DNA of 64,000 bases from an uncultured Clostridia bacterium (GTDB lineage Bacteria > Bacillota > Clostridia > Christensenellales > Borkfalkiaceae), in assembly GCA_904419075.1 (NCBI GenBank), contig CAJFQM010000004.1, positions 1 to 64,000 on the forward strand, read 5' to 3'. Under the pieces are notes generated by a model that was not told where the DNA came from, did not search any database, and saw only the letters and a list, made by a program, of their open reading frames with translations. Of this stretch, positions 54,062 to 63,105 are shown piece after piece; position 1 is the stretch's first letter; the number at the start of each line of letters is the position of its first letter. The translations under genes and the position numbers were made by a program.

Positions 54062-54961
54062 ATGAAAACTTTATTGAAAGCCAATCCCAACAAAATACGG
54101 GAAAGCAAGTTCGATCGTGCTTTTTCCGTTGTCAATATCATATTGCTTGTGTTTATGGTGATATTGGTCGGAGTCCCCGTTCTCAACTATTTTTCTCTTG
54201 CTTTCAATCATTACGCCTATAACAATAAAGTTTCGATTATTCCTGCGAAATTTAGCTTCCGGGCAATGGGTTATGTTTTGGGCGGAGAATATGACGGATT
54301 TTGGAGAGCGTTTTTAAATTCCGTAATCATTACTTTCGTCGTTACGTTCGTTTCTAATTTTGTCGAAGCGCTTGCGGCGTATCCCTTATCGAAATCGGAT
54401 TGTCCTTGTAAATCGGGGATTATGATGTATTTCATTATCACCATGTTGTTTTCGGCGGGTATAGTACCTATTTATCTTTTGATGCGTACGTTTAACCTGT
54501 TGAACAATATCTGGTCGATTATTCTGATTTCGATTAGCAATGTCATGAATTTATTGTTCTTCAAAACATTTTTTGAGGGGCTCCCCAACGACATAGAAGA
54601 AGCCGCCGTCCTTGACGGGGCAAGCAGTTTACAGCTTTTCGTTTTTGTAATTATTCCCATGTCGTTGCCGGTTTTCGGCAGTTGTTGCTTTTTTTCGATT
54701 GTCGGATGTTGGAACGGTATCGGTTCGGCGCTTATTTTTATCGATTCGCAGACGGTTAGCCAGCAGCCTTTGGCGTATTTCCTGTACATTAAACTTTCCG
54801 AAGGAAATTCGGCTGCCATGTATGACGATTTCCTTCGGGATTGGGGAAAAAACATCGAAGCGGCATCCATGTTTGTGAGCATTATTCCCATTCTCTTTAT
54901 TTATCCGTATGTTGTGAGATATATTAAAGGCGGTCTGACGATAGGATCGGTCAAAGGATAA
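54062..54961 (+). CDS. ABC importer permease, LplC/YtcP type
   Basis: A 299-residue permease partner of the gene 15 bases upstream, with loop EEAAVLDGASSLQLFVFV near residue 180 and the family's C-terminus IKGGLTIGSVKG. The region before its ATG (GGGGGTACGACAGA) offers only a weak ribosome site, suggesting translation coupled to the upstream gene. The ATPase is missing here too. Confidence 0.9.
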   Translation: MKTLLKANPNKIRESKFDRAFSVVNIILLVFMVILVGVPVLNYFSLAFNHYAYNNKVSIIPAKFSFRAMGYVLGGEYDGFWRAFLNSVIITFVVTFVSNFVEALAAYPLSKSDCPCKSGIMMYFIITMLFSAGIVPIYLLMRTFNLLNNIWSIILISISNVMNLLFFKTFFEGLPNDIEEAAVLDGASSLQLFVFVIIPMSLPVFGSCCFFSIVGCWNGIGSALIFIDSQTVSQQPLAYFLYIKLSEGNSAAMYDDFLRDWGKNIEAASMFVSIIPILFIYPYVVRYIKGGLTIGSVKG

Positions 54962-54965
54962 TCGC

Positions 54966-56477
54966 ATGAGAAAAAAAATATTGTTATTGCCGTTGGACGA
55001 AAGACCGTGCAATTTCAAATTCCCTTTGTTGATGCCTTCGGCGGATATTCGGATAATCCGTCCGCCGAGGGAGTTGCTCGGGAATAAGAAACTCCCCGCG
55101 GATTGTAAAGAAATAGCGCGTTGGGTTATTGAAAATGTTCGGGACGTCTATGCCGTCGTTTTGTCTATGGATATGCTGATTTACGGCGGACTTGTCCCTT
55201 CAAGGCTTCATTTCGACGATGTTCGTACGCTGGACGAACGCGCGGAGATAGTCAGGGAAATCAAAAAAATAAATCCGGACGCAAAACTTTACGGATTTCA
55301 GACGATTATGCGGTGTCCGTTCTATTCTTTGAGCAATGAAGAACCGGATTATTACGCCGAGTACGGCGCGGAAATTCATCTTTACGGCAGATATGCGCAT
55401 AAGCAAAGTTTGGGACTTCTTGCGGAATCGGAGGAAAGGGATTTTGCAAGGATCAAAGCATTGTTGCCGGACGAAGTGCTGCGGGACTTTATCGAGCGGA
55501 GAAAGGCAAATCTGCATACGCTTTTGAATACGCTCCGAATGGTCGGGGAGGATTTGTTCGACGGGTTTATCGTTTCGCAGGACGACAGCGCTCCGTATGG
55601 TTTTACCGCCATGGATCAATCGGAAGTTCGCGAGTATATCAAACGGAACAAGTTGCAGTTAAAAGCGCCGATTTATCCTTCCGCCGATGAGGCAGAAATG
55701 ACTTTGCTTGCGAGGGCCGTAAACGAACTGAATCGGATTGTGCCCAAAATTTACGTCTATTATGCGTCTGCTTTCGGGGCCACGGTGACGCCGGCATTCG
55801 AAGACAGGACAATCGACGCAACGGTAAAATGTCAAATCCTTTCGGCGGGTTGTCAACGTGTATACGAACCGTCGGAGTGCGATATTTTTCTCGCGGTGAA
55901 TATAGGGGCGGAAATGCCTTATCGTCCGACGAAAGAACAGCTGTACAGACCTTATGACGTAGAACGTAGCCTGGCGGAGTTTGTCTCCATGATTAAATAT
56001 GAGTTGGGACGCGGAAAAATCGTTGCCGTTGCGGACGTGGCGTATCCTTCCAACGCGGATGAAGAACTGCTGCGGATTTTGCACGATGAGGATCTGCTTT
56101 TGAAGATTCACGCTTATGCGGGGTGGAACACGTCGAGCAACACGCTGGGTACGGTAATCTGCGAAGCGTGTCTGTATAATGTCGGAAGGGATAGACTCGG
56201 AAACGAACATTTTTTGATTCACAGATATTACGATGACGTCGGGTATGTAAATCATGCGCGTGCATGGACAGACGTTCATGCGGCATTGGCTAACGGTTAC
56301 AGTGAAGAATGTTTGGACGGCGAACGCGGAATGTGTACGGAGATGGCGAAAGGAGAATTGATGCGATATATGCGGGAGAATTATCCCCGCATTGCCGACC
56401 GCGTTGAGGATATAGAAGTAAGTTCGCCCTGGAATCGATCTTTTGAAATGGATTTTTCGATAAAATATAAGGATTGA
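54966..56477 (+). CDS. DUF4127 family protein
   Basis: A 503-residue cytoplasmic protein matching the pattern of the DUF4127 family: it starts ILLLPLDERPCNF, then has PPRELLGNKKLPAD, VVLSMDMLIYGGLVPSRL, and IVSQDDSAPYGF. The conserved Asp, Arg and Gly clusters suggest an enzyme, but I know of no established activity. It begins 4 bases after the permease gene and ends 2 bases before the GH31 start, so it is firmly part of the glycan operon. A role in processing the imported compound is the contextual inference. Confidence 0.75.
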   Translation: MRKKILLLPLDERPCNFKFPLLMPSADIRIIRPPRELLGNKKLPADCKEIARWVIENVRDVYAVVLSMDMLIYGGLVPSRLHFDDVRTLDERAEIVREIKKINPDAKLYGFQTIMRCPFYSLSNEEPDYYAEYGAEIHLYGRYAHKQSLGLLAESEERDFARIKALLPDEVLRDFIERRKANLHTLLNTLRMVGEDLFDGFIVSQDDSAPYGFTAMDQSEVREYIKRNKLQLKAPIYPSADEAEMTLLARAVNELNRIVPKIYVYYASAFGATVTPAFEDRTIDATVKCQILSAGCQRVYEPSECDIFLAVNIGAEMPYRPTKEQLYRPYDVERSLAEFVSMIKYELGRGKIVAVADVAYPSNADEELLRILHDEDLLLKIHAYAGWNTSSNTLGTVICEACLYNVGRDRLGNEHFLIHRYYDDVGYVNHARAWTDVHAALANGYSEECLDGERGMCTEMAKGELMRYMRENYPRIADRVEDIEVSSPWNRSFEMDFSIKYKD

Positions 56478-56479
56478 CT

Positions 56480-58450
56480 ATGAAATTGCTGAGTGAGAAG
56501 GAAATTTTGGAAAAGGACGGAAAATTCGTCTTTACATTGAAACGGAAATACAACGCGGCATTCGGTTTTGGCGAAAAGTTTGACAGCGTGAATCAGAAAG
56601 GCAAAGTCGTTCGTGCCTGCGTTAGAGAAAAATGTTTTTATCAGGGCGAGTATACTTATCTTTCGATGCCTTTTTTCGTTACGCCGAACGGGTTCGGGAT
56701 TTATGTGGAAACTTATGTGGAAACGGTGTTCGACTTAACCAAAGAGGATGAAATTGTTATTTCCTATGAAGCGGGCAGTAACGGAGAAAAAGCAAAAATT
56801 TGGCTGTTGGAAGGTTCGATGAAAGAAATAATCGGCGAATTCAGGAAATTAGCCGGTATGCCGAGAGTTTTTCCGAAGTGGGTTTTAGGTGCGTGGATGA
56901 GTTCCAATCGTTGGAGCAGTCGTTCGGACGTGGAAGAACAACTTGCAAAGATGAAGAAATATCAGTTCCCTCACAACGTACTGGTCATCGAAAGATGGAG
57001 CGATTTGACGACGCATTGTATCTGGAAAGACGTGCGGGCGACGAGTATACCCATGGAAGAACCGATAAAATATGACGAATTGGATTTTTCCTCGGCGAAG
57101 GACTGGGACGATCCCAAGGAGATGATCCGCGAAATACATGAAGACGGGTTAAAGGCGTTACTTTGGGTGGTCCCTGTATATGCGCAGGATTCTTCGCTCG
57201 AAACAGATTGCAATGTCGAACGCTGTTTGGCCGAAAACGAATATGTCAAAGAACATAAATATTGTGTGATGAACGCCGACGGAACGCCGTATGAAATTCC
57301 GCATACTTGGTGTGTCGGATGCATGGTTCCCGATTTTACGAATCCCGAGGCTTCGGAACATTGGTTTGATCGGTTCGAGCATTTGAAAGAGTGCGGAATA
57401 GACGGTTTCAAAACGGACGGCGGGGAATTCATTCATGACCATACGGTGAAGTTTTTTGACGGCACCACGGGAAAAGAGGGGCAAAATGCTTATTGCGAGC
57501 AATACAGTAAGGCCTTTGCCGAATATGTCGGAGGGGATTCGATTGTATTTTCCCGCGCCGGAGGGGTAAAGAGTCCGACGTTTTCGGTTATTTGGGCGGG
57601 GGATCAGGAATCTACTTGGTCGGAATTTGCTTCGGTATTGAAAGCGGGGCTTTCTGCGGGAATTTCCGGCGTGAACTGTTGGGGATACGATATTGCCGGA
57701 TTTTCCGGATATTTACCGACCGCAGAGCTGTATTTGCGTGCCGTTCAGGCAGCGACGTTCGTTCCCGTAATGCAATGGCACAGCGATCCCGTGACAAACA
57801 ATCGTTGTGATTTTACGGGCGCATGGCAGATTAACGATCGCAGCCCTTGGAATATCTCCGCGTATCATAAAGATCCCGAACTGTTATCGTTGCTCCGCGA
57901 TTCGTTCAGATTGCACTATAATCTCATTCCTTATCAATATAATTTGATGTTGGAATCGTCCCGAACGGGCGTATCTCCTCTGCGGCATTTAAGCGTAGAA
58001 TTTCCGGAAGATGAAAAAACCTATGACATTGACGACGAGTTTATGCTCGGAGAAGCGTTATTGATAGCTCCGGTTTTGCGGGATTACGTTTCTTCGAGGA
58101 AAGTATATCTCCCCGAATGCAAATGGTATGGTTTGTTTGACGGAAAAACTTATTCCGGCGGGGTTTGCGAAGTGGCGTTAAAGCGTGCATATTCCCCTGT
58201 GTTCATGAGAGAAAATACCTGCGTCGCTTTGAACCTCAAAAACGGGAAACTTTTCTCCGATGTCGGGAACAGGCTGGACGGGTATGAAGAATTGACGTTT
58301 TTGGTTTGCGGAAAGGGCCGATATGTTTTTGCTGACGATTTGAATAACGAGATAGAAATATCTTGGACGGAGCATTCTGAAAAAATTGAAAGGAATCATG
58401 CCGATATACGAATTAAAATTTTGCATATAGAAAATTCAAAAATCGTTTAG
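56480..58450 (+). CDS. GH31 alpha-glycosidase
   Basis: A 656-residue cytoplasmic GH31 enzyme. The N-terminal galactose-mutarotase-like sandwich (about 1-130; FGFGEKFDSVNQKG) precedes a TIM barrel with nucleophile Asp313 (GFKTDGGEF) and acid/base Asp376 (WAGDQESTWSEF). Beta-sheet domains follow (about 520-656). It hydrolyses an alpha-linked glucose, xylose, galactose or sulfoquinovose; the active-site text does not settle which. ATG 56480 lies just after AAGGATTGACT; an in-frame TTG at 56474 is less likely. Confidence 0.88.
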   Translation: MKLLSEKEILEKDGKFVFTLKRKYNAAFGFGEKFDSVNQKGKVVRACVREKCFYQGEYTYLSMPFFVTPNGFGIYVETYVETVFDLTKEDEIVISYEAGSNGEKAKIWLLEGSMKEIIGEFRKLAGMPRVFPKWVLGAWMSSNRWSSRSDVEEQLAKMKKYQFPHNVLVIERWSDLTTHCIWKDVRATSIPMEEPIKYDELDFSSAKDWDDPKEMIREIHEDGLKALLWVVPVYAQDSSLETDCNVERCLAENEYVKEHKYCVMNADGTPYEIPHTWCVGCMVPDFTNPEASEHWFDRFEHLKECGIDGFKTDGGEFIHDHTVKFFDGTTGKEGQNAYCEQYSKAFAEYVGGDSIVFSRAGGVKSPTFSVIWAGDQESTWSEFASVLKAGLSAGISGVNCWGYDIAGFSGYLPTAELYLRAVQAATFVPVMQWHSDPVTNNRCDFTGAWQINDRSPWNISAYHKDPELLSLLRDSFRLHYNLIPYQYNLMLESSRTGVSPLRHLSVEFPEDEKTYDIDDEFMLGEALLIAPVLRDYVSSRKVYLPECKWYGLFDGKTYSGGVCEVALKRAYSPVFMRENTCVALNLKNGKLFSDVGNRLDGYEELTFLVCGKGRYVFADDLNNEIEISWTEHSEKIERNHADIRIKILHIENSKIV

Positions 58451-58464
58451 AGGAGGATAAGGGG

Positions 58465-59046
58465 GTGAAAAAATCTAAAATCGGAATCGGATTTACATTG
58501 ATGGCTCTTCTAATGGTATCGCTGATGTGTATATTCGGTGTGTCGTGCGCAGACAAAACGGAAGTTGTTCTTGACAATACCGAAATTTCTTTACAGTTGG
58601 GAGATTCCGCAGATATTAAGGCCGAGAATCCGAAAAATTTTGATCTGGAATGGACGGTTGAAAACGATAAGATCGTTTCGATTGTCATAGGAGAAAATAA
58701 GGTTTCGGTGACCGCTTTGGCGGTCGGGAAAACCGCGGTTTCGGTAAAGGTAAACGGCAAAACGACGGCGACTTGCAACGTTACGGTGGAACCTAAGGAC
58801 TTTTATGTCAATCTTCCGGAAAATTGTCTGGTATTAAAGAAAAATCATACGGCGAGCGTTCGTGTTTTATATTCCGGAACGCTTACGGAACGGCTGACGT
58901 GGGAGAGTTCGGACGAAACGATTGCTACGGTGGAGGCGCAAAATGAAGTGGCAATAGTGACAGCCGTGAAACGCGGCGAGTGCGAAATTTCCGTATCCGG
59001 CGGCGGTGTCGTCAAAACGTTTACCGTAATTGTAGGGATTACCTGA
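58465..59046 (+). CDS. small lipoprotein with two BIG2-like domains
   Basis: A 193-residue lipoprotein (Cys28 in GVSC) made of two bacterial Ig-like (BIG2) domains, about 35-110 (LDNTEISLQLGDSADI ... ALAVGKTAVSVKVNG) and 113-193 (LVLKKNHTASVRVL ... VKRGECEISVSGG). The GTG start at 58465 follows GAGGAGGATAAGG. It has no catalytic region. It lies 14 bases before the exported phosphodiesterase gene and may anchor or present that enzyme or its substrate; in related proteins such domains are often fused to enzymes. Confidence 0.78.
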   Translation: MKKSKIGIGFTLMALLMVSLMCIFGVSCADKTEVVLDNTEISLQLGDSADIKAENPKNFDLEWTVENDKIVSIVIGENKVSVTALAVGKTAVSVKVNGKTTATCNVTVEPKDFYVNLPENCLVLKKNHTASVRVLYSGTLTERLTWESSDETIATVEAQNEVAIVTAVKRGECEISVSGGGVVKTFTVIVGIT

Positions 59047-59059
59047 GGAGGCGAGGAAA

Positions 59060-60868
59060 ATGAAAAAAGTATTGAAAGCGGCGTTCGCGTTTTTGGCTTT
59101 CGGAGTGTTTGCGGTAAATACGGGTCCTCGGAATATTTCCGTCGGTGCCGCGGATGCTGTAAAAAAGGATACAAGCAGGGTAAATCTTTCTTCCTATGAC
59201 AGCGGGTTGATGATTGAACCCACAATGATTTTTGAACCGGAATCATATAGCGGGTTATCGGATGCTTTTTCCGAAAGAAAAAAACCTGCCTCCGTCATTC
59301 TCACGCCCGACGCATCGATGAACGTATCGCTCGGGAACGAAACGAAAACGCTGGAACAGGTTTACGACGATTATATTAAGGACAAATTTATTCCCATCGT
59401 ACGTATTGCAGATTCGACGGTCGATTCGTTTATAGAGTGGCAGAACGAAACATATGCGATCGACGATATGATGGTGCTGTCTTCCGATATTTCCGTTATC
59501 GGAAAAATATATCGCGATAAACGCTGTTCTCTTCTCAATACGGTTTACGATTTGACAGACGCGGAAATTTCTTCCGACAGATATGCGTCTGCGGAATATA
59601 TCGGTGAAGCGAACGCTTCGGGGTGCAATATCTTGATGCTTGACGCCTCGGATGAAAATTTCGGAACGGCGGCGGAATACATAAGCGCTTTGACAAAGTG
59701 CTGCTGGGGATATGTGGAAGATAAGACGGAGGCCGTTTCGGCGATTGCCGATGGCGCATACGGAATCGTAGCGAAAGATACTGCGATTTTGGAAGAATCG
59801 CTCGAAAATTTTTCCGAATCCGGTTTTGCGAGGGCGCAATATTTGGCGGCACACAGGGGGATTACGACTTATGCGAACGAAAATTCCCTGACTGCGATTT
59901 CCGCTTCCGTAAACGAAGGGGCAACGCATGTAGAGATCGATTTGCAAATCACTGCGGATCGGGAAATCGTTCTCTGTCATGACGGGGAAACGAATGCCAC
60001 TTCGATTGCGGGAACGTATTTTGAAAAGGCGACTTTGGCGCATCTTTCAAAACTCACTTTGGGGGATTATTCGGAAAAATACGGGGAGTCTTATCCGACG
60101 TTGCAAGAGGCTCTCGCGTTGGCCGAAAACAATGACCTGATTTTTATATTGGAACTGAAATTTTCGGGCGGATCCACGAACGTCGTCGATAATCTGAAAC
60201 CGATAGACCGACTGAAAGAGATTATGGAAGCGCATCCGGAAATGAAGGGAAGATGGTATGCGATAACGTTTTATGCACCTTTTGCCGAGCGAATGAAAGA
60301 AATTATGCCGGAAATTCCCGTGGGATATTTAGGCGGCGCTACCTCCGGGAAAGAGCAGGATTCCGGAGAAAGCGGCTGGGGAGGCGGACATGTCGATATG
60401 ACGAATATCTCCGGAAAAATCGCCTTTTTGAGAAAATATAATCTTGTGTTGGACGAATCCTATTATGCGGCGACGGACAATACCGCGGCGGCATATCTGG
60501 CGAGAGGATATACACAAAATACATGGACGTTTGAAAATGTATCTCATTTTAATGTAAAGGGGAATGTCGTTACCTCAAATGCCGCGGAAAAATGTTCAAT
60601 GCTCGTAAAGGAACTCGGGACGGGGGATTTACGGATAACCCGCGATGATATTTCAAAGGGACAGATAGAAGTGCCTTGCCGCACTTATAACGGCTGGATC
60701 GTAAATTTGAACTGTAATATTATCTTGACGGAGGAAACGTCAAAAGAGGCTTATATTCTGCTTTATTATCGGCAGAATTGGAGTTATGTTACTTCGAAAG
60801 ATCGGGAAGAGCAAACGATCGAAGGCTGTTACGGTATTTATAGCAAATTGTTGAAGGTTTCGTTTTGA
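59060..60868 (+). CDS. exported glycerophosphodiester phosphodiesterase
   Basis: A 602-residue secreted protein with a signal peptide (1-about 31, no lipobox). The catalytic GDPD barrel spans about 262-500: His265-Arg266 (AAHRGITTYANENS), Glu292 and Asp294 (HVEIDLQIT), His307-Asp308 (LCHDGE), the metal and acid/base sites of the family. Residues 45-260 resemble a second GDPD barrel without those residues (PIVRIADSTVDS, GAYGIVAKD), probably an inactive duplicate. It would release glycerol-3-phosphate or similar alcohol phosphates from glycerophosphodiesters or glycerol-phosphate polymers outside the cell. The C-terminal 100 residues are unassigned. Its neighbours are glycan enzymes, not lipid genes. 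Confidence 0.86.
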   Translation: MKKVLKAAFAFLAFGVFAVNTGPRNISVGAADAVKKDTSRVNLSSYDSGLMIEPTMIFEPESYSGLSDAFSERKKPASVILTPDASMNVSLGNETKTLEQVYDDYIKDKFIPIVRIADSTVDSFIEWQNETYAIDDMMVLSSDISVIGKIYRDKRCSLLNTVYDLTDAEISSDRYASAEYIGEANASGCNILMLDASDENFGTAAEYISALTKCCWGYVEDKTEAVSAIADGAYGIVAKDTAILEESLENFSESGFARAQYLAAHRGITTYANENSLTAISASVNEGATHVEIDLQITADREIVLCHDGETNATSIAGTYFEKATLAHLSKLTLGDYSEKYGESYPTLQEALALAENNDLIFILELKFSGGSTNVVDNLKPIDRLKEIMEAHPEMKGRWYAITFYAPFAERMKEIMPEIPVGYLGGATSGKEQDSGESGWGGGHVDMTNISGKIAFLRKYNLVLDESYYAATDNTAAAYLARGYTQNTWTFENVSHFNVKGNVVTSNAAEKCSMLVKELGTGDLRITRDDISKGQIEVPCRTYNGWIVNLNCNIILTEETSKEAYILLYYRQNWSYVTSKDREEQTIEGCYGIYSKLLKVSF

Positions 60869-60907
60869 TAACCAATCGTAAAAATAATAAGGTAAGGAGC
60901 AAATAAA

Positions 60908-62971
60908 ATGAAAAAGTTTTTTTCGTTGTTGTTAGGAGCGACAATGCTCTGTTGTTGCGCGGCGACGGCCGTCGGTTGTTCGTCTGACAAAGGGGACGAC
61001 GGCTCGACGCAGGGAGGCAATGAAATCGAAAAAGTTTACACAACGGATTCGGATACGTTAAAGTATATTTTTGAAAATATGTATAAAGACGGACAGATTG
61101 CCGATGCCAAAAACGGAATCGAAGATGCTGCGGATGTAGAAAAGGCCGCGGTGTTTGTCAACGGGGAGTATGTTAAAAACTTTACGGACATGACCAGCCG
61201 CAAGGATGTAAAAATGGAGCTGGTCAGCGGAGAAAACACGCGTATCGTAAACGTTTCTGCGGGAATAGCGTATACCCTGCCTTCCGCCGCGATTGAAAGC
61301 GATTACAGCATCGCGCATCTTAGATCGCAGTATTCATACGACGACGTTATCTTGTCGGTCAGTTACGAGTCCGGCAATCCGTATATGAATACTTCCGATC
61401 CTTGGGGAATTTATGCGGGAGAATGGTTGCTGCCGCATATCGATAACGATGAGTTTTGTAAAAATTGCGGGATAACGGTTCTCAATAAAACGGAAAACGT
61501 TTATCCCGATAAAGATAAACGCGTTGTCGGACACGGCGATCTGGAAATGAAACCGGGCTATGACATTTATATGTATGCTTTGCAGATACAAGACGAAGAA
61601 AAAACGATCGAACGTCCTTTCTATAACGTTGCCGTAATCAAGCAGGTGGACGATGACAAGACGTTTACGCTTATGGTTATGAAATCAAAATCGGATAAAA
61701 CCGAAGAGATGAAGGAAATTATAGCGGGGTACAACAAATTTACCTCCCGAGGTCAGGTAAAGAGCTATTTTAATCCGGGAGATCCGAAAGAAGATCCGAA
61801 TTGGAATGAGGAGACAAAGGCATATTTCGAACAATTGCAGACGACGCAATATGCCAATTGGGGTGCGTTCAGTTATTCTATGCCGGGCGGATATTTCGGC
61901 GAGGGAAAAGACGACGAAACCAATCCCCTCAATTCTACATATAAAAATATTCTGGATAAAAGCCGGCAGGTAAAACAAACGGTCGAAGATATTTGGGGAC
62001 ATACATACGAAATTTATCCTACATATACCCATATCGGAGGAGGGGTGGACTATACTAATTATACGCCTCATAATTTCCCGCTCGCTATGGCAAGAGAATT
62101 GGCGGGAGGGGACGGATCGAACGGTAAGCCGGTTTTACAGTTCACCTATCAGTTCACTTTGAACAATAACCTCGTAAACGACGAAGTGACGCCGATGTTC
62201 GATATTATGCGGGGTAAATATGACGAGCAATTCAGAAAACTTGCGCGAGACATCAGGGAATACCACTATCCTGTATTGTTCAGACTGAACAACGAGATGA
62301 ATACCGACTGGACGAGTTACAGCGGAATAATGACTTTGCTCGATCCGGATATTTTTACAATGACATGGCAGCGCCTGTATAATATCTTTACGGAAGAGGG
62401 GGTCGACAATTGCATTTGGATTTGGAATCCCATAGCGGTTTCGTGTCCGTATTCTTCGTGGGGCGAAGATCTTTGTTATTTTCCCGGGACGGATTACGTT
62501 CATCTTTTGGGCGGAACGAATTACGAAATGAACAACTATAACGATATTCCCGGCGGGGCAACGGCCGAAGAGCAGATTCTTTCTTTTAAAGAATGCTATA
62601 CTTCGCTCTATAATAAAAATCATGAAAATTTCCCCGATACATGGAGTTTGATTATAGCGGAAACGGCCTGCGGCTCAGGCGGAGACGCATCGGGAGCGCT
62701 GGGCAGAAACGCGGCTTCTCAGGCCAAATACGTAAGAGATATGTTTGCGGAGTTGAAGGCCGAAGAACCGGCGGCTTACATAAAACAAATAAAGGGTATC
62801 GTATGGTTTAACTGCAACGATTACGGGACGGGAACGAATCCCGATACCAATTTGCAGATTATCACAAATCGTTTGCAGTTCTGCAACAAACCGGGGGAAA
62901 ACTATAATTACGACGATCTTAAAGAGACTTGGGAAGCGTTTAAAGAGGGATTTACGAACTATAAAAAGTGA
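60908..62971 (+). CDS. GH26-like lipoprotein
   Basis: A 687-residue lipoprotein (Cys24 in AVGC). The N-terminal 290 residues are of unknown fold. The C-terminal barrel (about 310-685) has acid/base Glu463 (FRLNNEMNTDW, matching the GH26 block HEMNGxW) and nucleophile Glu585 (LIIAETACGS), with IWIWNPIAVS between them as in beta-mannanases. It probably cuts beta-mannan or a related beta-glycan at the surface. The His normally before the acid/base Glu is Asn here, so specificity may differ. ATG 60908 follows AAGGAGC. A long hairpin at 63012-63046 separates it from nanE. Confidence 0.8.
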   Translation: MKKFFSLLLGATMLCCCAATAVGCSSDKGDDGSTQGGNEIEKVYTTDSDTLKYIFENMYKDGQIADAKNGIEDAADVEKAAVFVNGEYVKNFTDMTSRKDVKMELVSGENTRIVNVSAGIAYTLPSAAIESDYSIAHLRSQYSYDDVILSVSYESGNPYMNTSDPWGIYAGEWLLPHIDNDEFCKNCGITVLNKTENVYPDKDKRVVGHGDLEMKPGYDIYMYALQIQDEEKTIERPFYNVAVIKQVDDDKTFTLMVMKSKSDKTEEMKEIIAGYNKFTSRGQVKSYFNPGDPKEDPNWNEETKAYFEQLQTTQYANWGAFSYSMPGGYFGEGKDDETNPLNSTYKNILDKSRQVKQTVEDIWGHTYEIYPTYTHIGGGVDYTNYTPHNFPLAMARELAGGDGSNGKPVLQFTYQFTLNNNLVNDEVTPMFDIMRGKYDEQFRKLARDIREYHYPVLFRLNNEMNTDWTSYSGIMTLLDPDIFTMTWQRLYNIFTEEGVDNCIWIWNPIAVSCPYSSWGEDLCYFPGTDYVHLLGGTNYEMNNYNDIPGGATAEEQILSFKECYTSLYNKNHENFPDTWSLIIAETACGSGGDASGALGRNAASQAKYVRDMFAELKAEEPAAYIKQIKGIVWFNCNDYGTGTNPDTNLQIITNRLQFCNKPGENYNYDDLKETWEAFKEGFTNYKK

Positions 62972-63011
62972 TGACGGCACTCCAAGTAAGGTTAACGGGC
63001 ATCTGATTTTT

Positions 63012-63046
63012 CGCTATGCCGCGGAAACGATTTCTGCGGCATAGCG
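63012..63046 (+). other. long hairpin upstream of nanE
   Basis: CGCTATGCCGCGGAAA pairs with TTTCTGCGGCATAGCG over 16 bp with a single G-T pair and a 3-base loop. No T-run follows, so an mRNA processing or stability element is likelier than a terminator. Confidence 0.55.
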
Positions 63047-63105
63047 GGAAATAAAAACGGTACGGATTGTCTTGATGAAAAATAAAATTCAGGAAGTAAA
63101 GATTC

